Below are positions 15,613 to 31,029 of a DNA stretch of 64,000 nucleotides, piece after piece. Each line of letters begins with the position of its first letter. The stretch's first letter is position 1. The translations under genes and the position numbers were made by a program. A model generated the notes under the pieces. That model saw only the letters and a list, made by a program, of their open reading frames with translations. It did no database searches and was not told the DNA's origin. Source of the stretch: Atherix ibis (Eukaryota; Arthropoda; Insecta; Diptera; Athericidae); the NCBI GenBank assembly GCA_958298945.1, contig OY282608.1, positions 14,733,933-14,797,932 on the forward strand, in the 5' to 3' direction.

Positions 15613-18600
15613 AAACCAACAAACGAACAAACACACAAACCAACAAACCAACAAACCAACAAAACAACAAGCCAACAAACCAACAAACCAACAAACCATC
15701 AACCAACAAACCAACAAACCAACAAACGAACAAACAAACAAACCAACAAACCAAAAAACCAACAAACCAACAAACCAACAAACCAACAAGCCAACAAACC
15801 AACAAACCAACAAACCATCAACCAACAAACCAACAAACCAACAAACGAACAAACAAACAAACCAACAAACCAAAAAACCAACAAACCAACAAACCAACAA
15901 ACCAACAAGCCAACAAACCAACAAACCAACAAACCCACAAACCAACAAACCAAGTAAACAACAAACCAACAAACCAACAAACCAACAAACCAACAAACCA
16001 ACAAAACAACAAGCCAACAAACCTACAAACCAACAAACCAGCAAACCAACAAACAAACAAACCAACAAACGAACAAACAAACAAACCAACAAACCAACAA
16101 ACCAAAAAACCAACAAACCAACAAACCAACAAGCCAACAAACCAACAAACCAACAAACCAACAAACCAAGTAACCAACAAACCAACAAACCAACAAGCCA
16201 ACAAACCAACAAACCAACACCCGAACAAACGAACAAACCAACAAACGAACAAACCAACAAACAAACAAACCAACAAACGAACAAACCAACAAACCAAAAA
16301 ACCAACAAACCAACAAACCAACAAACCAACAAGCCAACAAACCAACAAACCAACAAACCAAGTAACCAACAAACCAACAAACCAACCAGCCAACAAACCA
16401 ATAAACCAACAAACGAACAAACGAACAAACCAACAAACGAACAAACCAGCAAACCAACAAACCAACAAACCAACAAACGAACAAACCAACAAACCAACAA
16501 GCCAACAAACCTACCAACCAACGAGCCAATAAACCGACAAATTAACAAACGAACAAACAAACAAATCAACAAACCAACAAACCAACAAACCAACAAACCA
16601 ACAAACCAACAAACCAACAAACGAACAAACCAACAAACAAACAAACCAACAAACCAACAAACCAACAAACAAAGTAACCAACAAACCAACAAACCAACAA
16701 ACCAACAAACCAAAAAACCAAAAAACCAACAAACCAACAAACCAACAAACCAACAAACCAACAAACCAACAAACCAACAAACCAACAAACCAAAAAACCA
16801 AAAAACCAACAAACCAACAAACCAACAAACCAACAAACCAATAAACCAACAAACGAACAAACGAACAAACCAACAAACGAACAAACCAGCAAACCAGCAA
16901 ACCAACAAACCAACAAACCAACAAACCAACAAACCAACAAACCAACAAACCAACAAACCAACAAACCAACAAGCCAACAAACCTACCAACCAACGAGCCA
17001 ATAAACCGACAAATTAACAAACGAACAAACAAACAAATCAACAAACCAACAAACCAACAAACCAACAAACCAACAAACCAACAAACCAACAAACGAACAA
17101 ACCAACAAACAAACAAACCAACAAGCCAACAAACCAACAAACCAAGTAACCAACAAACCAACAAACCAACAAACAAACAAACCAAAAAACCAAAAAACCA
17201 ACAAACCAACAAACCAACAAACCAACAAACCAACAAACCAACAAACCAACAAACCAACAAACCAACAAACCAACAAACCAACAAACCAACAAACCAATAA
17301 GTCAACAAACCAACAAACCAACAAACCAACAAATCAAGTAACCAACAAACCAACAACCCAACAAGCCAACAAACCAACAAACCAACAAACGAACAAACGA
17401 ACAAACGAACAAACAAACAAATGAACAAACCAACAAACCAACAAACCAACAAACCAACAAACGAACAAACCAACAAACCAACAAGCCAACAAACCTACCA
17501 ACCAACGAGCCAATAAACCGACAAATTAACAAACGAACAAACAAACAAATCAACAAACCAACAAACCAACAAACCAACAAACCAACAAACCAACAAACCA
17601 ACAAACGAACAAACCAACAAACAAACAAACCAACAAACCAACAAACCAACAAACCAAGTAACCAACAAACCAACAAACCAACAAACAAACAAACCAAAAA
17701 ACCAAAAAACCAACAAACCAACAAACCAACAAACCAACAAACCAACAAACCAACAAACCAACAAACCAACAAACCAACAAACCAACAAACCAAGAAACCA
17801 AGAAACCAAAAAACCAACAAGCCAACAAACCAACAAACCAACAAGCCAACAAACCAACAAACCAACAAACCAACAAACCAACAAACCAACAAACCAAGTA
17901 ACCAACAAACCAACAAACCAACAAGCCAACAAACCAACAAACTAACAAACGAACAAACGAACAAACCAACAAACCAACAAACCAAGTAACCAACAAAACC
18001 AACAAACGAACAAACCAACAAACAAATAAACCAACAAACGAATAAACCAACAAACAAACAAACCAACAAACCTACAAGCCAACAAACCAAGAAACCAACA
18101 AACCAACAAATCAACAAGCCAACAAACCAACAAACCAACAAACCAAAAAACCAACAAACCAACAAACCAACAAGCCAACAAACCAACAAACCAACAAAGC
18201 AAGTAACCAACAAACCAACAAACCAACAAGCCAACAAACCAACAAACCAACAAACCAACATGCAAACAAAACAACAAACCAACAAGCCCCCAAACCAACA
18301 AACCAGCAAAGGAACAAACAAACAAACCAACAAACCAACAAACCAACAAACCAACAAACCAACAAACGAACAAACCAAGAAACAAAGAAACCAACAAACC
18401 AACAAACCAACAAACCAAGTAAACAACAAACCAACAAACCAACAAACCAACAAACCAAGAAACAAATAAACCAACAAAACAACAAGCCCACAAACCAACC
18501 AACCAACAAACCAACAAACCAACAAACCAACAAACGAACAAACAAACAAACCAACAAACCAACAAACCAAAAAACCAACAAACCAACATACCAACAAGCC

Positions 18601-21600
18601 AACAAACCAACAAACCAACAAACCAACAAACCAAGTAACCAACAAACCAACAAAATAACAAGCCAACAAACCAACAAACCAACAAACGAACAAACGAACA
18701 AACCAACAAACGAACAAACCAACAAACCAATAAACCAACAAACGAACAAACCAACAAGCCAACAAACCAACAAACCGACAAGCCAACAAACCAACAAACC
18801 AACAAACGAACAAACACACAAACCAACAAACCCACAAACCAACAAACCAAGAAACCAACAAACCAACAAGCCAACAAACCAACAAACCAACAAACCAAGT
18901 AACCAACAAACCAACAAACCAACAAACCAAGAAACCAACATACCAACAAACCAATAAGCCAACAAACCAACAAGCCAACAAACGAACAAACAAACAAACC
19001 AACAAACCAACAAACCAACAAACCAAAAAACCAACAAACCAACAAACCAACAAGCCAACAAACCAACAAACCAAGTAACCAACAAACCAACAAACCAACA
19101 AACCAACAAACCAACAAACCAAGAAACCAACAAACCAACAAACCTACAAGCCAACAAGCCAACATACCAACAAGCCAACAAACGAACAAACGAACAAAGC
19201 AACAAACCAACAAACCAACAAGCGAACAAACCAACAAACCAACAAACCAACAAACCAACAAACCAAAAAACCAACAAACCAACAAACCAACAAACCAACA
19301 AACCAACAAACGAACAAACGAACAAGCCAACAAACCAACAAACCAACAAACCAACATACCAACAAACCAAAAAACGAACAAACAAACAAACCAAAAAACC
19401 AACAAACCAACAAGCCAACAAACGAACAAACCAACAAACGAGCAAACAAACAAACCAGCAAACCAACAAACCAACAAACCAACAAACCAACAAGCCAACA
19501 AACCAACAAACCACCAAACCAACAAACCAACAATCCAACAAGCCAACAAACAAACAAACTACCAAAACAACAAACCAACAAACGAACAAACCAACAAACC
19601 AACAAACCAATAAACCAAGTAACCAACAAACCAACAAAAAAAACGAACAAACCAACAAACAAACAAACCAACAAACGATCAAACCAACAAACGAACAAAC
19701 CAACAAACCAACAAACCAACAAACCAACAAACCAACAAACCACGAAACCAACAAACCAACAAGCCAACAAACCAACAAACCAACAAACGAACAAACCAAC
19801 AAACCAACAAACCAAGTAACCAACAAAACCAACAAATGAACAAACCAACAAACAAATAAACCAGCAAACGAATAAACCAACAAACAAACAAACCAACAAA
19901 CCTACAAGCCAACAAACCAAGAAACCAACAAACCAACAAATCAACAAGCCAACAAACCAACAAACCAACAAACCAAAAAACCAACAAACCAACAAACCAA
20001 CAAGCCAACAAACCAACAAACCAACAAACCAAGTAACCAACAAACCAACAAACCAACAAGCCAACAAACCAACAAACCAACAAACCAACAAGCAAACAAA
20101 ACAACAAACCAACAAGCCACAAAACCAACAAACCAACAAACCAACAAACCAACAAACCAAGTAAACAACAAACCAACAAACCACCAAACCAACAAACCAA
20201 GAAACCAAGAAACCAACAAACCAACAAACCAACAAACGAACAAACCAACAACCAAACAAACCAACAAACCAACAAACCAACAAACCAAGTAACCAACAAA
20301 CCAACAAAACAACAAGCCAACAAACCAACAAACCAACAAACGAACAAACGAACAAACCAACAAACGAACAAACCAACAAACCAATAAACCAACAAACGAA
20401 CAAACCAACAAGCCAACAAACCAACAAACCAACAAACGAACAAACACACAAACCAACAAACTAACAAACCAACAAACCAACAAGCCAACAAACCAACAAA
20501 CCAAGTAAACAACGAACCAACAAACAAACAAACCAACAAACCAACAAACCAACAAACCAACAAACCAACAAACCAACAAACCAACAAACCAACAAACGAA
20601 CAAACCAACAAACAAACAAACCAACAAACCAACAAACCAAGTAAACAACAAACCAACAAACCAACAAACCAACAAACCAAGAAACCAAGAAACCAACAAA
20701 ACAACAAGCCCACAAACCAACAAACCAACAAACCAACAAACCAACAAACCAACAAACGAACAAACAAACAAACCAACAAACCAACAAACCAACAAACCAA
20801 CAAACCAACATACCAACAAGCCAACAAACCAACAAACCAACAAACCAACAAACCAAGTAACCAACAAACCAACAAAACAACAAGCCAACAAACCAACAAA
20901 CCAACAAACGAACAAACGAACAAACCAACAAACGAACAAACCAACAAACCAATAAACCAACAAACGAACAAACCAACAAGCCAACAAACCAACAAACCAA
21001 CAAGCCAACAAACCAACAAACCAACAAACGAACAAACACACAAACCAACAAACTAACAAACCAACAAACCAACAAGCCAACAAACCAACAAACCAACAAA
21101 CCAACAAACCAACAAACCAACAAACCAACAAACCAAGAAACCAACAAACCAACAAGCCAACAAACCAACAAACCAACAAACCAAGTAACCAACAAACCAA
21201 CAAACCAACAAACCAAGAAACCAACAAACCAACAAACCAACAAGCCAACAAACCAACAAGCCAACAAACGAACAAACAAACAAACCAACAAACCAACAAA
21301 CCAAAAAACCAACAAACCAACAAACCACCAAGCCAACAAACCAACAAACCAAGTAACCAACAAACCAACAAACCAACAAACCAACAAACCAACAAACCAA
21401 GAAACCAACAAACCAACAAACCTACAAGCCAACAAGCCAACATGCCAACAAGCCAACAAACGAACAAACGAACAAACCAACAAACCAACAAACCAACAAG
21501 CAAACAAACCAACAAACCAACAAACCAACAAACCAAAAAACCAACAAACCAACAAACCAACAAACCAACAAACCAACAAACGAACAAACGAACAAGCCAA

Positions 21601-22705
21601 CAAACCAACAAACCAACAAACCAACATACCAACAAACCAACAAACCAAAAAACGAACAAACAAACAAACCAAAAAACCAACAAACCAACAAGCCAACAAA
21701 CGAACAAACCAACAAACGAGCAAACAAACAAACCAGCAAACCAACAAACCAACAAACCAACAAACCAACAAGCCAACAAACCAACAAACCACCAAACCAA
21801 CAAACCAACAAGCCAACAAGCCAACAAACCAACAAACCAACAAAACAACAAACCAACAAACCAACAAACAATCAAACCAACAAGCCAACAAACCAACAAA
21901 CCAAGAAACCAACAAACCAACAAACCAACAAACCAACAAACCAACAAACCAACAAACCAACAAACCAACAAACCAAAAAACCAACAAACCAACAAACCAA
22001 CAAACGAACAAGCCAACAAACCAAAAAACCAACAAACCAACAAACCAACAAACAAAGCAACCAAGAAACCAACAAACCAACAAGCCAACAAACCAACAAA
22101 CCAACAAGCCAACAAACCAACAAACCAACAAACCAACAAACCAACAAACCAAGTAACCAACAAACCAACAAACCAACAAGCCAACAAACCAACAAACCAT
22201 CAAACCAACAAACCAACAAACCAACAAACCAACAAACCAACAAACCAAGTAACCAACAAAACCAACAAACCACCAAACCAACAAACCAACAAGCCAACAA
22301 GCCAACAAACCAACAAACCAACAAAACAACAAACCAACAAACCAACAAACAATCAAACCAACAAGCCAACAAACCAACAAACCAAGTAACCAACAAACCA
22401 ACAAAAAAAACGAACAAACCAACAAACAAACAAACCAACAAACGATCAAACCAACAAACGAACAAACCAACAAACCAACAAACCAACAAACCAACAAACC
22501 AACAAACCAACAAACCAACAAACCAACAAACCAACAAACCAACAAACCAAGAAACCAAGAAACCAACAAACCAACAAGCCAACAAACCAACAAACCAACA
22601 AGCCAACAAACCAACAAACCAACAAACCAACAAACCAACAAACCAACAAACCAAGTAACCAACAAACCAACAAACCAACAAGCCAACAAACCAACAAACC
22701 AACAA
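15613..22705. repeat. 7.1 kb block, tandem copy 2
   Basis: This is the near-identical partner of 8,498-15,612. A8 tracts at 19,636 and 22,403 answer those at 12,561 and 15,296. Collinearity ends near 22,704, where this copy has two aaacgaac units in a row and the first copy, at about 15,597, has aaaccaac-aagccaac. That is just before copy 2 begins, so the pair is a clean head-to-tail duplication. The differences I noticed are mostly whole-unit gains or losses of 8 or 16 bases. Confidence 0.88.
15697..15934. repeat. 119-bp subrepeats, pair in the second 7.1 kb copy
   Basis: The catcaacc junction at 15,697 and 15,816 again gives two 119-base blocks. They are the image of 8,582-8,819 at an offset of 7,115, which helps fix the phase of the 7.1 kb duplication. 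Confidence 0.9.
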
Positions 22706-23320
22706 ACGAACAAACGAACAAACCAACAAACCAACAAACCAAGTAACCAACAAAACCAACAAACGAACAAACCAACAAACAAATAAACCAACAAACGAAT
22801 AAACCAACAAACAAACAAACCAACAAACCTACAAGCCAACAAACCAAGAAACCAACAAACCAACAAATCAACAAGCCAACAAACCAACAAACGATCAAAC
22901 CAACAAACGAACAAACCAACAAACCAACAAACCAACAAACCAACAAACCAACAAACCAACAAACCAACAAACCAACAAACCAACAAACCAACAAACCAAG
23001 AAACCAAGAAACCAACAAACCAACAAGCCAACAAACCAACAAACCAACAAGCCAACAAACCAACAAACCAACAAACCAACAAACCAACAAACCAACAAAC
23101 CAAGTAACCAACAAACCAACAAACCAACAAGCCAACAAACCAACAAACCAACAAACGAACAAACGAACAAACCAACAAACCAACAAACCAAGTAACCAAC
23201 AAAACCAACAAACGAACAAACCAACAAACAAATAAACCAACAAACGAATAAACCAACAAACAAACAAACCAACAAACCTACAAGCCAACAAACCAAGAAA
23301 CCAACAAACCAACAAACCAA
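22444..23320. repeat. 449-bp tandem pair
   Basis: The gatcaaacc marker recurs at 22,444 and 22,893, and the gtaacc junction at 22,743 and 23,192, both 449 bases apart (56 units plus one base). The extra base lies in a 9-bp unit, caaaaccaac, present in both. Variants aaataaacc and aaacgaataaacc follow in the same order in each copy. Confidence 0.88.
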
Positions 23321-25544
23321 CAAGCCAACAAACCAACAAACCAACAAACCAACAAGCAAACAAAACAACAAACCAACAAGCCACCAAACCAACAAACCAG
23401 CAAAGGAACAAACAAACAAACCAACAAACCAACAAACCAACAAACCAACAAACCAACAAACCAACAAACGAACAAACCAACAAACAAACAAACCAACAAA
23501 CCAACAAACCAACAAACCAAGTAAACAACAAACCAACAAACCAACAAACCAACAAACCAAGAAACCAAGAAACCAACAAAACAACAAGCCCACAAACCAA
23601 CAAACCAACAAACCAACAAACCAACAAACCAACAAACGAACAAACAAACAAACCAACAAACCAACAAACCAAAAAACCAACAAACCAACATACCAACAAG
23701 CCAACAAACCAACAAACCAACAAACCAACAAACCAAGTAACCAACAAACCAACAAAACAACAAGCCAACAAACCAACAAACCAACAAACGAACAAACGAA
23801 CAAACCAACAAACGAACAAACCAACAAGCCAATAAACCAACAAACGAACAAACCAACAAGCCAACAAACCAACAAACCAACAAGCCAACAAACCAACAAA
23901 CCAACAAACGAACAAACACACAAACCAACAAACCAACAAACCAACAAACGAACAAACACACAAACCAACAAACCAACAAACCAACAAACCAACAAACCAA
24001 CAAACCAAGAAACCAACAAACCAACAAGCCAACAAACCAACAAACCAACAAACCAAATAACCAACAAACCAACAAACCAACAAACCAAGAAACCAACAAA
24101 CCAACAAACCAACAAGCCAACAAACCAACAAGCCAACAAACGAACAAACCAACAAGCCAACAAACCAACAAACCAACAAACCAAAAAACCAACAAACCAA
24201 CAAACCAACAAACCAACAAACCAACAAACCTACAAGCCAACAAGCCAACATACCAACAAGCCAACAAACGAACAAACGAACAAACCAACAAACCAACAAA
24301 CCAACAAGCGAACAAACCAACAAACCAACAAACCAACAAACCAAAAAACCAACAAACCAACAAACCAACAAACCAACAAACCAACAAACGAACAAACGAA
24401 CAAGCCAACAAACCAACAAACCAACAAACCAACATACCAAGAAACCAACAAACCAAAAAACGAACAAACAAACAAACCAAAAAACCAACATAACAACAAG
24501 CCAACAAACGAACAAACCAACAAACGAGCAAACAAACAAACCAGCAAACCAACAAACCAACAAACCAACAAACCAACAAGCCAACAAACCAACAAACCAC
24601 CAAACCAACAAACCAACAAGCCAACAAGCCAACAAACCAACAAACCAACAAACCAACAAAACAACAAACCAACAAACCAACAAGCAATCAAACCAACAAG
24701 CCAACAAACCAACAAACCAAGAAACCAACAAACCAAAAAACCAACAAACCAACAAACCAACAAACCAACAAACCAAAAAAACAACAAACCAACAAACCAA
24801 CAAACGAACAAGCCAACAAACCAAAAAACCAACAAACCAACAAACCAACAAACCAACAAACGAACAAACAAACAAACCAACGAACCAACAAACCAACAAG
24901 CGAACAAACGAACAAACAAACAAACCAACAAACCAACAAGCCAACAAGCCAACAAACCGAAAAACGAACAAACCAACAAACCAACAAACCAACAAACCAA
25001 CAAACCAACAAACCAACAAACCAACAAACCAACAAACCAATAAACGAACAAACCAAGAAGCCAACAACGCAACAAACCAACAAACCAACAAACCAACAAA
25101 CCAACAAACCAACAAACCAACACACCAACAAACCAGCAAGCCAACAAACCAACAAACCAACAAACCAACAAACCAACAAACCAACAAACCAACAAACCAA
25201 CAAACCAACAAACCAACAAACCAACAAACGAACAAACGAACAAACCAACAAACGAACAATCCAACAAACCAACAAACCAACAAACCAACAAACGAAGAAA
25301 CCAACAAACCAACAAACCATGAAACCAACAAACCAACAAGCCAACAAACCAACAAACCAACAAACGAACAAACACACAAACCAACAAACCAACAAACCAA
25401 CAAACCAACAAGCCAACAAACCAACAAACCAACAAATCAACAAACCAACAAACCAAGAAACCAACAAACCAACAATCCAACAAACCAACAAATCAACAAA
25501 CCAAGTAACCAACAAACCAACAAACCAGCAAACCAAAAAACCAA

Positions 25545-27536
25545 CAAACCAACAAACCAACAAGCCAACAAGCCAACAAACCAACAAGCCAACAAACGAA
25601 CAAACGAACAAACCAACAAACCAACAAACAAACAAACCAAAAAACCAACAAACCAATAAACCAACAAGCCAACAAACCAACAAACCAACAAACCAACAAG
25701 CCAACAAACCAACAAACCAACAAACCAACAAGGCAACAAACCAACAAACCAAGAGACCAACAAGCCAACAAAAGGACAAACGAACAAACCAACAAACCAA
25801 CAAACTAACAAACGAACAAACCAACAAACCAACAAACCAACAAACGAACAAACAAACAAACCAAAAAACCAGCAAACAAACAAGCCAACAAACGAACAAA
25901 CCAACAAACGAGCAAACAAACAAACCAGCAAACCAACAAACCAACAAACCAACAAACCAACAAGCCAACAAACCAACAAAACAACAAACCAACAAGCCAA
26001 TAAGCCAACAAACCAACTAACGAACAAACCAACAAATCAACAAACCAACAAACCAACAAACCAACAAACCAACAAACGAACAAACCAACAAGCCAACAAA
26101 CCAACAAACCAACAAGCCAACAAACCAACAAACCAACAAACCAACAAACCAACAAGCCAACAAACCAACAAACCAAGAAACCAACAAACCAACAAACTCA
26201 CAAACCAACAAACCAACAAAACAAAAAACGAACAAACAAACAAACCAAAAAACCAACAAACCAACAAGCCAACAAATGAACAAACCAACAAACGAGTAAA
26301 CAAACAAACCAGCAAACCAACAAACCAACAAACCAACAAACCAACAAACCAACAAGCCAACAAGCCAACAAACCAACAAACCAAAAAACCAACAAGCCAA
26401 CAAGCCAACAAACCAACAAACGAACAAACCAACAAAACAACAAACCAACAAACCAACAAACCAACAAACGAACAAACCAACAAGCCAACAAACCAACAAA
26501 TCAACAAGCCAACAAACCAACAAACAAACAAACCAACAAGCCAACAAACCAACAAACCAAGAAACCAACAAACCAACAAACCAACAAACCAACAAACCAA
26601 CAAACCAAAAAACCAACAAACCAACAAACCAACAAACCAACAAACGAACAAGCCAACAAACAAACAAACCAAAAAACCAACAAACCAACAAACCAACAAA
26701 CCAACAAACGAACAAACAAACAAACCAACGAACCAACAAACCAACAAGCCAACAAACGAACAAACAAACAAACCAACAAACCAACAAACCAACAAGCCAA
26801 CAAACCGACAAACGAACAATCCAAACAAACCAACAAACCAACAAACCAACAAACGAACAAACCAACAAGCCAACAACGCAACAAACCAACAAACCAACAA
26901 ACCAACAAACCAACAAACCAACAAACCAACAAACCAACAAACCAACAAGCCAACAAACCAACAAACCAACAAACCAACAAACCAACAAACCAACAAACCA
27001 ACAAACCAACAAACCAACAAACCAACAAACGAACAAACGAACAAACCAAAAAACGAACAAACCAACAAACCAACAAACCAACAAACCAACAAACGAAGAA
27101 ACCAACAAACCAACAAGCCATGAAACCAACAAACCAACAAGCCAACAAACCAACAAACCAACAAACGAACAAACACACAAACCAACAAACCAACAAACCA
27201 ACAAACCAACAAGCCAACAAGCCAACAAACCAACAAACCAACAAACCAACAAACCAACAAACCAAGAAACCAACAAACCAACAAGCCAACAAACCAACAA
27301 ACCAACAAACCAAGTAACCAACAAACCAACAAACCAACAAACCAAAAAACCAACAAACCAACGAACCAACAAGCCAACAAGCCAACAAACCAACAAGCCA
27401 ACAAACGAACAAACGAACAAACCAAAAACCAACAAACCAACAAACCAAAAAACCAACAAACCAATAAACCAACAAGCCAACAAACCAACAAACCAAGTAA
27501 CCAACAAACCAACAAACCAACAAACCAAGAAACCAA
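25545..27536. repeat. ~2.0 kb HOR, copy 1
   Basis: This block is collinear with 27,537-28,810. The rare aaaaggac starts at 25,770 and 27,754 (offset 1,984), and aaggcaac at 25,730 and 27,714. To their left the offset is 1,992, because the second copy lacks one aaaccaac unit between aataaacc and aaggcaac. The right part (aaaccgac at 26,802 and 28,794) also has offset 1,992. Similarity weakens left of about 25,545, where the variants aaaccagc and aaaccaaa are not matched. Confidence 0.85.
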
Positions 27537-28810
27537 CAAACCAACAAACCAACAAGCCAACAAGCCAACAAACCAACAAGCCAACAAACGAACAAACGAA
27601 CAAACCAACAAACCAACAAACAAACAAACCAAAAAACCAACAAACCAATAAACCAACAAGCCAACAAACCAACAAACCAACAAACCAACAAGCCAACAAA
27701 CCAACAAACCAACAAGGCAACAAACCAACAAACCAAGAGACCAACAAGCCAACAAAAGGACAAACGAACAAACCAACAAACCAACAAACTAACAAACGAA
27801 CAAACCAACAAACCAACAAACCAACAAACGAACAAACAAACAAACCAAAAAACCAGCAAACAAACAAGCCAACAAACGAACAAACCAACAAACGAGCAAA
27901 CAAACAAACCAGCAAACCAACAAACCAACAAACCAACAAACCAACAAGCCAACAAACCAACAAAACAACAAACCAACAAGCCAATAAGCCAACAAACCAA
28001 CTAACGAACAAACCAACAAATCAACAAACCAACAAACCAACAAACCAACAAACCAACAAACGAACAAACCAACAAGCCAACAAACCAACAAACCAACAAG
28101 CCAACAAACCAACAAACCAACAAACCAACAAACCAACAAGCCAACAAACCAACAAACCAAGAAACCAACAAACCAACAAACTCACAAACCAACAAACCAA
28201 CAAAACAAAAAACGAACAAACAAACAAACCAAAAAACCAACAAACCAACAAGCCAACAAATGAACAAACCAACAAACGAGTAAACAAACAAACCAGCAAA
28301 CCAACAAACCAACAAACCAACAAACCAACAAACCAACAAGCCAACAAGCCAACAAACCAACAAACCAACAAACCAACAAGCCAACAAGCAAACAAACCAA
28401 CAAACGAACAAACCAACAAAACAACAAACCAACAAACCAACAAACCAACAAACGAACAAACCAACAAGCCAACAAACCAACAAATCAACAAGCCAACAAA
28501 CCAACAAACAAACAAACCAACAAGCCAACAAACCAACAAACCAAGAAACCAACAAACCAACAAACCAACAAACCAACAAACCAACAAACCAAAAAACCAA
28601 CAAACCAACAAACCAACAAACCAACAAACGAACAAGCCAACAAACCAACAAACCAACAAACCAAAAAACCAACAAACCAACAAACCAACAAACCAACAAA
28701 CGAACAAACAAACAAACCAACGAACCAACAAACCAACAAGCCAACAAACGAACAAACAAACAAACCAACAAACCAACAAACCAACAAGCCAACAAACCGA
28801 CAAAAGAACA
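27537..28810. repeat. ~2.0 kb HOR, copy 2 (partial)
   Basis: This is the right-hand partner of 25,545-26,820, ending where reshuffled 640- and 840-base blocks take over. Near 28,640 it has aaaccaac units where copy 1 has an aaacaaac unit, one of the few substitution-type differences between the copies. Confidence 0.82.
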
Positions 28811-30100
28811 AACCAACAAACCAACAAACCAACAAACCAACAAACCAACAAACCAACAAACCAACAAACGAACAAACCAACAAGCCAACAACGCAACAAA
28901 CCAACAAACCAACAAACCAACAAACCAACAAACCAACAAACCAACAAACCAACAAACCAACGAGCCAACAAACCAACAAACACACAAACCAACAAACCAA
29001 CAAACCAACAAACCAACAAGCCAACAAGCCAACAAACCAACAAACCAACAAACCAACAAACCAACAAACCAAGAAACCAACAAACCAACAAGCCAACAAA
29101 CCAACAAACCAACAAACCAAGTAACCAACAAACCAACAAACCAACAAACCAAAAAACCAACAAACCAACGAACCAACAAGCCAACAAGCCAACAAACCAA
29201 CAAGCCAACAAACGAACAAACGAACAAACCAAAAAACCAACAAACCAACAAACCAACAAACCAACAAACGAACAAGCCAACAAACCAACAAACCAACAAA
29301 CCAAAAAACCAACAAACCAACAAACCAACAAACCAACAAACGAACAAACAAACAAACCAACGAACCAACAAACCAACAAGCCAACAAACGAACAAACAAA
29401 CAAACCAATAAACCAACAAACCAACAAGCCAACAAACCGACAAACGAACAAACCAACAAACCAACAAACCAACAAACCAACAAACCAACAAACCAACAAA
29501 CCAACAAACGAACAAACCAACAAGCCAACAACGCAACAAACCAACAAACCAACAAACCAACAAACCAACAAACCAACAAACCAACAAGCCAACAAACCAA
29601 CAAACCAACAAACCAACAAACCAACAAACCAACAAACCAACAAACCAACAAACCAACAAACCAACAAACCAACAAACGAACAAACGAACAAACCAAAAAA
29701 CGAACAAACCAACAAACCAACAAACCAACAAACCAACAAACGAAGAAACCAACAAACCAACAAGCCATGAAACCAACAAACCAACAAGCCAACAAACCAA
29801 CAAACCAACAAACGAACAAACACACAAACCAACAAACCAACAAACCAACAAACCAACAAGCCAACAAGCCAACAAACCAACAAACCAACAAACCAACAAA
29901 CCAACAAACCAAGAAACCAACAAACCAACAAGCCAACAAACCAACAAACCAACAAACCAAGTAACCAACAAACCAACAAACCAACAAACCAAAAAACCAA
30001 CAAACCAACGAACCAACAAGCCAACAAGCCAACAAACCAACAAGCCAACAAACGAACAAACGAACAAACCAAAAAACCAACAAACCAACAAACCAAAAAA
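28621..30100. repeat. Reshuffled 640/840-bp blocks
   Basis: 28,621-28,960 recurs at 29,261-29,600 (offset 640; markers cgaaccaac at 28,721/29,361, aaaccgac at 28,794/29,434, acgcaac at 28,891/29,531). 28,980-29,240 recurs at 29,820-30,080 (offset 840; marker cacacaaacc at 28,981/29,821). 29,680-30,097 also matches 27,033-27,450 (offset 2,647; catgaaacc at 27,119/29,766). The region is a patchwork left by at least two overlapping duplications. Confidence 0.82.
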
Positions 30101-31029
30101 CCAACAAACCAATAAACCAACAAGCCAACAAACCAACAAACCAAGTAACCAACAAACCAACAAACCAACAAACCAAGAAACCAACAAACCAACAAACCTA
30201 CAAGCCAACAAGCCAACAAACCAACAAGCCAACAAATGAACAAACCAACAAACCAACAAACCAACAAGCCAACAAAGCAATAAATTAACAAACGAACAAA
30301 CGAACAAACCAACAAACTAACAAACGAACAAACCAACAAACCAACAAACCAACAAACCAACAAACCAACAAACCAACAAACCAAAAAACCAACAAACCAA
30401 CAAACCAACAAACCAACAAACCAAAAAACCAACAAACCAACAAACCAACAAACCAACAAACGAACAAACAAGCAAACCAAAAAACCAACAAACCAACAAG
30501 CCAACAAACGAACAAACCAACAAACGAGCAAACAAACAAACCAGCAAACGAACAAACCAACAAACCAACAAACCAACAAGCCAACAAGCCAACAAACCAA
30601 CAAACCAACAAACCAACAAGCCAACAAGCCAACAAACCAACAAACGAACAAACCAACAAAACAACAAACCAACAAACCAACAAACCAACAAACCAACAAA
30701 CGAACAAACCAACAAACCAACAAACCAACAAACCAACAAACCAAAAAACCAACAAGCCAACAAACCAACAAACCAAAAAACCAACAAACCAACAAGCCAA
30801 CAAACCAACAAACGAACAAACCAACAAAACAACAAACCAACAAACCAACAAACTAACAAACGAACAAACCAACAAACCAACAAACCAACAAACCAACAAA
30901 CCAAAAAACCAACAAGCCAACAAACCAACAAACCAACAAACCAAAAAACCAACAAACCAACAAACAAACAAGCGAACAAACCAACAAACCAACAAGCCAA
31001 CAAACCAACAAACCAACAAACCAACAAAC

